From Pogostemon cablin (Eukaryota; Streptophyta; Magnoliopsida; Lamiales; Lamiaceae), in assembly GCA_023678885.1 (NCBI GenBank), contig CM042962.1, positions 16,382,336 to 16,446,335 of the forward strand: DNA of 64,000 nt, read 5' to 3'. The position numbers and the translations under genes were made by a program. Of this stretch, positions 1 to 8,836 are shown one piece after another. The stretch's first letter is position 1, and every line of letters begins with the position of its first letter. Below the pieces are notes generated by a model, which saw nothing but the letters and a program-made list of their open reading frames with translations, did no database searches and was not told the DNA's origin.

Positions 1-857
1 TTGTTGAAACTTTGAAGAAGAAATATGAGGAGAGAAAGAAAGCGAAGCTAGTTGAAAAAAATGAACCATTGCATGAGGAGCCTTCTATGAAAGTTGGTGA
101 TCCGAAAAAGTTCATTATCCCTTGTGAAGTTGAAGGAAAGAAGGTTGTTAATGCATTGTGTGACTTGGGAGCTAGTGTGAATGTTATGCCTCATTCTCTC
201 TTTAAGAAATTGGATATTGGAGAGCTCAAGCCTACCACTACATGCCTTCAAGTGGCGGATGGATAAACTATTAAGCCCTTAGGGGTGGTGGAGGATGTAG
301 TGGTCGAAGTGAAGAATTTGACTTTTCCGATGGATTTTGTCATCTTGGAGATGAAAGTTGATCCTCAAACACCTATGATCTTGGGAAGACCATTCTTAGC
401 CACGGAAAGGGCTCATATTGATGTGGAAAGAGGAGAACTTTCTTTGAGTTCAAATGCGAAGAGTGTTACATTTTCATGTAACAAAGCAAGAAAGAAGGAT
501 GATTCTTACCCCAAGCCTCCAATCATACCTCCGGATGATCTTCATGGATTTGAAAATTTTTACTCTTTTAAATCTTGTAATTCTCTTTTCTATGATTATA
601 TTGAAGATTTTAATCTTAACTTGTCTTTGCTTGATATTTGTAGGAATGAGGACTCGGACATCGAATAGAAGGTTGATAAAGAAGAATTTCATTGGCCTTA
701 TGGAGACGAAGCATTTCCATCTACAATCTTGCCGGATGATTTGATGATTATGAGCAAGAATGGAGAAATCATGTTGGTGGAAAAGAAAAGAGCCAAACAA
801 TTTCTCAAAGTAAAGATGAGGGAAGAAATAGTGAAGGATCGCTCTTTGGTTTCATGA
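1..857 (+). pseudogene. 3' end of a gag-protease ORF, Athila-type Ty3/gypsy retroelement (subfamily A)
   Basis: One reading frame runs from the window edge to a TGA at 855-857, broken only by in-frame stops at 264-266 (TAA) and 666-668 (TAG). It encodes the Gag tail and an aspartic protease that would mature retroelement particles. The motif ALCDLGASVNVMP is the catalytic Asp region; DLGA in place of DSGA/DTGA is usual in Athila-type proteases. ILGRPFLAT is the second conserved protease motif. The ORF ends soon after a charged tail containing SKNGE and KKRAK, with no reverse transcriptase behind it. The forward copy ending at 11,579 stops at the same relative place. The 5' part lies outside the window. 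The two stops make this copy inactive. Confidence 0.85.
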
Positions 858-2995
858 TTTTGCACTCCGTCTAGCTTGAAGATGTTAAAATCAGCGCTAG
901 ATGTGAGGCAACCCATCATTATCTTTATTTCTTTGCAATTTTTGGCTTGTAGATGGATTTTGCTCATAGAGAAAAATGCACATTGAAGAAAAGAGAAAAT
1001 GCTTCATGGATTCGAGTATGGATATCACACTACTTGTTGCAAACTTAATTCTCGACTCTTGTCTCGAGTTAATTTTGGGGGGGCTAGTGCATGGTGGAGA
1101 TAACTTGATTCGTTTGGATGCATATGCTTCTCTACAAGAAGATCATTGATAGAAACTATAAGGGTAAGTCCCACCACTTTTTGCAAACTTAATTCTGAAC
1201 TCTTGTTTCGATTTAAGTTTGGGGGAGAGTGTGTGGTGTGACTCACCACTTGAATTATGATTCTTGTCAAATTGGGTCAATTTTAAAAATTTTCTCATGA
1301 GTTTAGATAGGATTTTGGTTCGATTGGTTGTGTTGAAATGCATGATAGTCCATAATTTTTAATGACATTGTTGAGCTAATGGTGTTTGTGAGTGTTTGAG
1401 CATGAATGAAGGGTATTGGAAACATGAATTGAGCTCGGAGCTAACGCTTTCCACTACCAAATGCTTATTCAGGGAGTACTCTACACCTTATAACTTTTAA
1501 TTGCTTGACATGAAGTGATTTTGATTTGGATTGTTGTGATTAGCATGCTACTTCATTTGTTATGTTTGTGGGAGATTTACTTTCGTAATTTAAGATTTCA
1601 ATATTCAATCAAAGATGGGGATGATTGTGAGCTTAATTGATTGTGGATGATATGAATGTGTGCTTAATTTTCTTATGGATGGATGTTATTGGTATTTTTG
1701 CATGCTTTGTGTTTTTGTTGTGTCTTGTTGTTGAGTCCTTATTTTTATATTTTGTGTGTATCTTTAATTTTGTCTTGGGTTGTTTGGTGGTTTGTTTAGG
1801 GAGGTCGTGAGTCATTTTTGAATGTGAGTGATGACATGTTGTGGTAGTAAGTGATGGCAAGTTATAATTAAGAATATCTACACTTTCGAATTGTGACATG
1901 TTTTACTTAACTTGTTCAATTTCGAGATGAATGTGGTATAATAAGTTTCTTAAGGTCCAATGCATAAGCTTGTGAGAATTTGAGCATCAACCGTACATAC
2001 ATGGTATTTCTTTATGAGTGAATTGGTTGTGTTTGATAAATTAGAACTTGCTGAAGGACTGGAGGAATGAGCCCGATTTGTGGAGATTAGTGATATGATC
2101 TAAGGTCATCCTTGTCATTAATAGTCATTACTAAATATTTCCATACCATGAACATCATCCCTAGTTAACCACTTTGAGCCTTTAAGCCTATTTATTGTGA
2201 ATTTAGCACATTACAAGCCATGATTATCCACTTAAAGACTTATATATATACGTTTTGTGTGAGTGATTGAGGAGATGATAACTAGAAAGGTTTGATGACG
2301 AAGAAAAATAACAAAAGGAAATGGTAAACAAGTAAGAAAAATGATGAAAGAACACAAACAAGAGTGAACATGCAACCTTAAAGCAAGAGAAGGAGCAAAG
2401 CAACATCAAAATGCTCAAGTAAACAAAATTCAAAGAAAGGAAGCATGCATCAAAAGAAGCTAAATCCAAGGAAAGTTAATGAATAGTGCTTGAGATTGTA
2501 AAGATAAGAAAGGAAGAAAGGAAAGTGAAGAAGTTGAGAAAATTGGTCATCTCTTCGATTACTTACACATGATTAGTCACTCTTATCCATATACTTCCTA
2601 CCCAACCAAATAGCCTATCATTACACCCGTAATTGAAGACCGTTTTGATCAATAATTGAAACTTTGGTGGTTTGTGAAGGTAGTCCGCGAGCAAGCTTAT
2701 AGAGAGTCAAGCCAATCGGTTGATGAGTGTTGCTTAATCCTACTTCATAGAGTGTTGAGTGAAATTGATATTCGATGTGAGGCTTGGACCAAAAAGGGAC
2801 TATATTATACCTTATTCTCTTTTGATTGAATTTGTTAATTCTTCATATTATGATTTTGATATTGTAGGATGACTTAGCATAATTTGTAGTTATTGTTGCT
2901 AACGTTGTGTTATTGCTTATGTTCGTTTAGTCTTTTCCTAGGTGAAAATTTCTCCTCTTGGTTTGTCATTTTTGTTGCTCGGGAACGAGCTACAC
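858..2995 (+). other. Non-coding 3' internal region of subfamily A element
   Basis: There is no long ORF in any frame. The region is homologous to 11,580-13,700 along its length. It begins with a conserved trailer (about 877-913, containing TTAAAATCAGCGCTAG and GAGGCAACCCA) of a kind I associate with Athila/Tat elements. Two polypurine-like motifs of the form TTTAAGTTTGGGGG or a close variant lie near 1,070 and 1,213, within a local duplication. The rest is AT-rich, and a polymerase domain would be expected here in an autonomous element. Confidence 0.75.
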
Positions 2996-3012
2996 TTTAA
3001 GTTTGGGGGGTT
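2996..3012 (+). promoter_or_regulatory. Polypurine tract upstream of LTR A
   Basis: The sequence TTTAAGTTTGGGGGG sits directly before the LTR start TGATCGTCGATATTTTC. This is the expected place for the plus-strand primer. The same motif precedes the LTRs starting at 13,717, 17,272, 20,876 and 24,443. Confidence 0.7.
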
Positions 3013-4993
3013 TGATCGTCGATATTTTCACCTAGATTTTAGTGTCTTTTTGCATGTCTTTTCGTATTATTTTATCTGTATTTCATGTGTTATTTGGTTG
3101 TGTTATGTGTTTTTATAGAAATGTGAGTGAATGAACCTAAATATGTTTAAAACAGGTGAAAAATGGAGACGGAAGTTGAAACGAGCAAGAAACGGGCTGA
3201 GGGGACCCAACTTGAGTTGCAATGAGCAACTTGAGTTGCAAGGAAGTTGAGTTGTGGTCTGAAAGTTGCTAAAAATTATCCAGTGAGTCAACTCGAGTTG
3301 CAAGGTCCAACTCGACTTGCAACTTGAGTCGAGCTAAGGTCCACTAAAATTGCAGTTTCTGATCAATTCGACACGACTTGACAGACGAGAGCTCGAGTTG
3401 TCAGCTCGAGTCGTGTTGGGTAATGTCCAGGTCGAGTTACAAGCCGTGCAGAGCAGAGAAGGCATCCCCAGAGCCAACTCGAGTTGTCAAGTCGCTAATC
3501 GACTTGTAGCTCGAGTCGAGTTAGGTGTCGTAGGTGTTTCAAGTTTTAGAGCATAGCAACACGACCTAACAGACGAGAGCTCAAGTTGCTAACTCGAGTC
3601 GAGTTGGATAGCTCGAGTTAAAACACATGCTACTCGACTCGAGTAGCTAACTCGAGTAAGGAAGGCCAAGTCGAGTAAGGCCATTTTGGGCCGAAAATCT
3701 AGGTTTTCACCTTTCAGTGCATGTAAGTGAGTGTTTAAAGCCCAGTTGACACAAAATTCGAGACCCAAGTTGGGAAAGGGCATAAATACTCTCATGTTTA
3801 ATATTCAAAAGGAGATTGGATATTCCACACAAAGGTTTCATTGCTACACCTAGATCACACACTATTTCTTTCATTTTACACCATCATCTTCATCCATCTT
3901 CATCCATTCTTCATCCCTTTCATTTGGGTGTTAGAGACCTCAAGAATTCAAGAGCTAGAGGTGGAGATCAATGAGTGTTGATGATTCTCTACAAGAAATT
4001 GCTAGGAAGATTTACATCTCTTTTATTTCTCATTTGGATTTAAGAATATGGATATGTGTAATGAATCATTCATGTGTTTTGTTATCATTATCATGTTAGG
4101 CTAATCCCTCTAGTGAGATTAGGAATATGAAGAGCACACTATGTTTATATTATTATGTGGATTAAATTGGTTTTTGACTTAATTGATGTTGGTTTCTATT
4201 CATGGGCTTTAATTGTTTTGATGTTGTGATGGCATGGTTTGTTATTCATGAATGATTATTGGTTTAATGGATTGTTGATCAATGGATGATTTATGATAAT
4301 TAAGTGTTATTATAATGTTCATGTGTATATTGCTTTGAGTGAGACGGAAACGACCCTCTTAAGTATTAGAAAGGCATGAATAGACATAGAGTTTGGGTTT
4401 GACCGAAAGGATATTTGAATTCGATGAGGAGAACTAATCCATTCGTTAGCTTTAGTACACAAAAAGGGAGAGTTAATCCTATTTAGTACCTTTTAAGGGA
4501 GAATTGGGAATTAATTAATACCTAGATGGAAGAGGTTAATGTTGGGCTTTGATCTTAATTGCTTTTGGAAGTCTCAAGTGGATCAACAACCTTTGTAACT
4601 CAAAAGGGAGCTTAGGATATAATGTGATCACCCTTAATCTACATCAATTGAGTTGAATTCCCTTTGCAAGATAATATGAATTGAATGTGCTTGGATGTTT
4701 CTAATCCCATGTTTTTCCATACTTGAACTTTAAGACATATTCTCTTTTCTCATTAATCACATTTACTTGTCATTTCTCTTATTTGATATTTTATTTACTT
4801 GCTACTCGCTTTAGTTGTTAATTTCACACTCAAATCCCCTATCATCCTTACAAAAGTGACATAAACATGAGCACACGTATTGTACTAATCCAAACCTAAC
4901 TCCTTTGTGGTTCGATAATTTTATTTTTTGGGATATACTTCTACAACGATCGAGTATTCTAGATTGTGATTATAAAATATTCAAACAAGAAAT
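3013..4993 (+). repeat. LTR of subfamily A (3' LTR of the element at 1-857)
   Basis: It begins TGATCGTCGATATTTTC just after a polypurine tract and is colinear with the subfamily B LTRs, though clearly diverged. It contains the CTCGAG-rich array (3,207-3,680) and a TATA-like CATAAATA at 3,781-3,788. A block around 4,105 (GTTAGGCTAATC) is shared with the B LTRs. The 3' border is uncertain: a CA occurs at 4,986-4,987, and a second copy of the LTR start begins at 4,994. Confidence 0.75.
3207..3680. repeat. CTCGAG-rich array in LTR A
   Basis: This is a dense series of degenerate variants of CAACTCGAGTTGCAAG in both orientations, many centred on the palindrome ACTCGAGT. It lies about 100 bp upstream of the TATA-like box, so it belongs to the U3 part of the LTR. 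Confidence 0.85.
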
Positions 4994-5206
4994 TGATCGT
5001 CGCTATTTTCACCTAGATTTTAGTATCTTTTTGCATGTCTTTTCATATTATTTTATCCGTATTTCATGTGTTATTTGGTTGTGTTATTTGTTTTTATGGA
5101 AATGTGTGTGAATGAACCTAAATATGTTGAAAACAGGTGAAAAAAGGAGACAGGAGCGGAAACTTGCAAGAAACGGGCTGAGGGAAACCAACTCGAGTTA
5201 CACGAA
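4994..5206 (+). repeat. Truncated second copy of LTR A
   Basis: It starts TGATCGTCGCTATTTTC immediately after the first LTR, with no internal region between them. It follows the first LTR for about 210 bp, into the first CTCGAG unit. It then joins an inverted gag-protease sequence at about 5,203-5,207. Confidence 0.75.
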
Positions 5207-6694
5207 ATTATAAACTTCCCCGGATCACCAACTTTTGTAAGTCCCCTTTTTTGCATCGACTCACTTGTTTCGGATTGCTCTTCTTTCTTTTTCTCCTCAT
5301 ATTTCTTCTTAAGATTCCTTACATGCTCTTCAAATTCATTTTTCTTCTCTTCCTTTACAAACATTTGTGGGTAGGGAATAGGAAATGGAGTGATCGGAAT
5401 ACCCCAATAATCACGTTTGAACTCGTCTTCTTTAGTCTTCTCCTCCACTTTCTTTTCCTCTTGCACCCTCTTCCACTTAGGTATCCATTTAGGCCTTTGT
5501 TCTTCTTTCATTTCTCCAACAACCTTGCTTTCCACCAACCCTTCTTCAACCTTTCGTTCCTCTTCCATATCAACAAACAAACATTGAGCTTTTGGATTGA
5601 CTTCGGTTGTAGCTGGAAATTTTCCTTTTTGTTGAGTACTCAAGGTACTTGTTTTTTATCCCACATTATATTACAAAGCCTTGATTTGCTTCTTCCACCT
5701 TTTTTAAAGTTTCATCTCAAGCTTTGTTAGATGCGATCAATTGTTCAAGTAGCTCATCAATCGATGCTTTTTCCTCATTTTTTGATGCCTTGGGCCCTGG
5801 TTGATACCCTGGAGGATAAGCAATCGCATTGCTTGGATTAGAGTAGGAGAAGTTATCTTGCCTTTGTTGTTGTTGTGGGTATGAGCTTCCACTACTTTGA
5901 CCATTAAAGCCTCCTTGCCTTGGTGGGAAACTTGCAAGAAACGGGCTGAGGGAAACCAACTCGAGTTACACGAAATTATAAACTTCCCCGGATCACCAAC
6001 TTTTGTAAGTCCCCTTTTTTGCATCGACTCACTTGTTTCGGATTGCTCTTCTTTCTTTTTCTCCTCATATTTCTTCTTAAGATTCCTTACATGCTCTTCA
6101 AATTCATTTTTCTTCTCTTCCTTTACAAACATTTGTGGGTAGGGAATAGGAAATGGAGTGATCGGAATACCCCAATAATCACGTTTGAACTCGTCTTCTT
6201 TAGTCTTCTCCTCCACTTTCTTTTCCTCTTGCACCCTCTTCCACTTAGGTATCCATTTAGGCCTTTGTTCTTCTTTCATTTCTCCAACAACCTTGCTTTC
6301 CACCAACCCTTCTTCAACCTTTCGTTCCTCTTCCATATCAACAAACAAACATTGAGCTTTTGGATTGACTTCGGTTGTAGCTGGAAATTTTCCTTTTTGT
6401 TGAGTACTCAAGGTACTTGTTTTTTATCCCACATTATATTACAAAGCCTTGATTTGCTTCTTCCACCTTTTTTAAAGTTTCATCTCAAGCTTTGTTAGAT
6501 GCGATCAATTGTTCAAGTAGCTCATCAATCGATGCTTTTTCCTCATTTTTTGATGCCTTGGGCCCTGGTTGATACCCTGGAGGATAAGCAATCGCATTGC
6601 TTGGATTAGAGTAGGAGAAGTTATCTTGCCTTTGTTGTTGTTGTGGGTATGAGCTTCCACTACTTTGACCATTAAAGCCTCCTTGCCTTGGTGG
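5159..6694. repeat. 768-bp direct tandem duplication (two copies)
   Basis: Copy 1 (about 5,159-5,926) and copy 2 (about 5,927-6,694) match with a constant 768-bp offset and look identical by eye. Each contains about 48 bp of LTR A plus the inverted gag-protease segment up to its Gln-rich tail. The breakpoints share only a short stretch (GGAAA-like). The duplication arose after the LTR/gag fusion, because both copies contain that junction. Confidence 0.9.
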
Positions 6695-8271
6695 AAAGTT
6701 ACCTTGGAAATTATTTTGGTAATTCCCTTGATAACCCCTTCCTTGTATGTAGAGCACATCTTCTATTTTTGACTTTGACATACCCCATTGTTCTCCATTC
6801 ACAACATTTGGAGGAAGCACACCTTGCTTACTTTGTAGCCCTTCAACCATGTTAGCTCCTTGATTCACACCTTGGTTCAAACTCATTTGCCTCAATATTT
6901 CCGTCGCTATCGCTTCAACACTTGGCATTTGTGGCACACTTGGCTCAACATTCAAACTCTTCACACTTGGCATTTGGTTGAAACTACCTTGGAAATTATT
7001 TTGGTAATTCCCTTGGTAGTTTCTTCCTTGCATGTATGACACATCTTCCATACGTGGCATAGAGTTGGCCCATTATTCTCCACTCACAATATTTGGAGGT
7101 AGCACACCTTGATCGACTTGTAGACCTTCAACCATATTTGCTCCTTGATTATTCACACATTGGTTTAAGCTCATTTGTTTCATAACCTCCGCCACTATCT
7201 TTTCCATGCATGGCGTACTTTGATCATCACTCTTCACACTAAACTGTTGCTCTTGATCAAAATTCTCAAAATCATAGCATCCACTTACCCTCTCCGATGG
7301 CCATTGATAAACATTCATAGCAATCTCATCAAATATCCTTATTGCTCTTTCCGGAGTCACACCAAGTACGGATCCACCCGCTGAAGCATCAACAAGCACT
7401 CTTTGACCATTCACTAATCCTTGATAGAAAAATCCAACTTGTTGATTCTCCGGGAAGCCATGTTGTGGACACTTGCGTAGCATATCCTTAAACCTTTCCC
7501 ACGCTTCATAAAAGCTCTCTTGAGGTATTTGCTTGAATTGAGTGATCAAGCTCTTCATTTGAAGCGTCTTAGAAGGCGGAAAGTACTTGTTCAAGAACAT
7601 TTGTGCAAGTTCATCCCATGTGTTGCACGTACCGGGAGTAATGGTAGATAGCCATGTTCGAGCTCTATCCCTCAACGAAAATGGAAACAACCTCATCTTG
7701 ATACAATCTTCGCTCACCCTATTCATCTTCATGGTGTTGGCAATCACAATAAATTGAGCTAGATGAGCATTAGTATCTTTATTCGGGGTTCCACTAAATT
7801 GTTTCTCTCACACCATAGAATCAAGCCCGCTTTAAATTCAAAGTTGTTGGCATTGATTGGTGGTCCCATCATTTGTGGCATTGCCCTTGGCATAAAGAAA
7901 TTCCGAATCACTCTTGGATCAACTTGAGGCCCTCGATGCACCGGAGGTGGTGATGGAGGTGCATAAGCATGTTGAAAACCTTGTTGAAGCATGGCTTGTT
8001 GCACCATTTGTTGAAGTAAAGCTTGATTGTTAAGCCCTCCAAAATTTTGTTGAGCTTGTTGAGGAAGATTAGCATTGACTTGTGGTGCTTGTGCGATGTC
8101 TTGTACATTTTGTACTCCGTCTCCATCATAATCAACGTCAACACGTTCATCTTGATTGTTCTCCATTAGATCACTCTTTTTGGTTTTGTTCTCTTTTCTC
8201 CTTCTTCGAAAATTGTGTTCAATTTCTAAGTCAGTAGGTTCAACTTGTTTCCCTTTTGACCTTGTTTGCAT
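5207..8271 (-). pseudogene. Inverted gag (with start of protease) of an Athila-type element
   Basis: The Gag ORF starts at ATG 8,271 (MQTRSKGKQVEPTDLE). It shifts frame near 7,800 and resumes at 7,747 with the retrotransposon Gag domain (RTWLSTITPG, YFPPSKTLQMKSL, ESFYEAWERFKDMLRKCPQH). A TAA at 7,073-7,075 and a TGA near 6,485 interrupt the Gly/Gln-rich tail. The tail contains two copies of a module ending in YQGNYQNNFQG. The protein then runs into a Glu/Lys-rich segment with KRDYWGIPITPFPIPYPQ and ends at KVGDPGKFII, just before the protease active site, where it is fused to LTR sequence. The last 768 bp are duplicated. No CCHC zinc knuckle is visible. The gene is disabled by frameshift, nonsense codons and truncation. 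Confidence 0.85.
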
Positions 8272-8404
8272 ACACTTTCAAAATAAGAGAAGTTAGAACA
8301 AGATTTTTAAAAGCAAATACAAATAAAAATAAAATAAAATTGTCTCTAGTAAGATTACTCAAAATGTTCCTTCTTCAAGCTACTAGCAACCGTTGCCTCC
8401 CCGG
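8272..8404 (-). other. Leader of the inverted gag with the remnant of a primer binding site
   Basis: This is the 5' untranslated leader of the inverted element. Its outer end, CCTCCCCGG at 8,396-8,404, is the reverse complement of the distal half of the primer site. The break falls inside that site, and the next base belongs to a forward LTR fragment. Confidence 0.7.
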
Positions 8405-8683
8405 TTGATGCATGTATCCTAGGATTTCCACCTCTTAATTGTTGTTAATCTCACTTTTGCTTAATTTGGTAAACCACATTTCATCCATTTATCTTGTGTG
8501 CTTGATCATTGCTTGTTTACTTGCATTGATTACTATTTACATATTTGTTTGATCAACAACCCCTTTGATGATTCGTCTCAATAAAATTACAATAAACGTG
8601 AGATCGCTTAAGCATTAGTGCCTACCTCCCTGTGGTTCGATAAATTGTTAAATTGATCATCCCAACTACAAAATGGCTAATCA
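8405..8683 (+). repeat. 3' end fragment of a subfamily B LTR (5' LTR remnant)
   Basis: Only the last 279 bp of the LTR remain, starting at TTGATGCATGTATCC and ending GGCTAATCA. The sequence matches the ends of the LTRs at 15,492, 19,078, 22,645, 26,225 and 28,032. It separates the two head-to-head gag copies. Confidence 0.85.
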
Positions 8684-8685
8684 AA

Positions 8686-8703
8686 TGGTACCATTTCCGG
8701 GGA
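8686..8703 (+). promoter_or_regulatory. Primer binding site (tRNA-Asp type, degenerate)
   Basis: TGGTACCATTTCCGGGGA lies two bases after the LTR end. It differs at four positions from the tRNA-Asp-complementary site TGGCGCCGTTGCCGGGGA used by many Athila/Tat elements. A closer match is present at 28,035. Confidence 0.8.
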
Positions 8704-8836
8704 GGCAACGGTTGCTAGTAGCTTGAAGAAGGATCGTTTCGAGTGATCTTAATAGAGATATTTTTTTATTTTATTTGCTTTATGTTATTTGGTGCTTGAA
8801 ATCTTTTATTCTAACTTCTTTTCTTTGTGAAGGTGT

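Noticed and set aside
858..2995. Hidden reverse transcriptase downstream of the protease
   Set aside because: I looked for YVDDML-type and integrase motifs in the available frames and saw none. The homologous region at 11,580-13,716 is equally non-coding.
5251..5730. 159-codon + strand ORF, repeated at 6,019-6,498
   Set aside because: It is the mirror of the inverted gag-protease sequence in the duplicated unit. Its Phe/Leu-rich translation is the complement of Glu/Lys codons.
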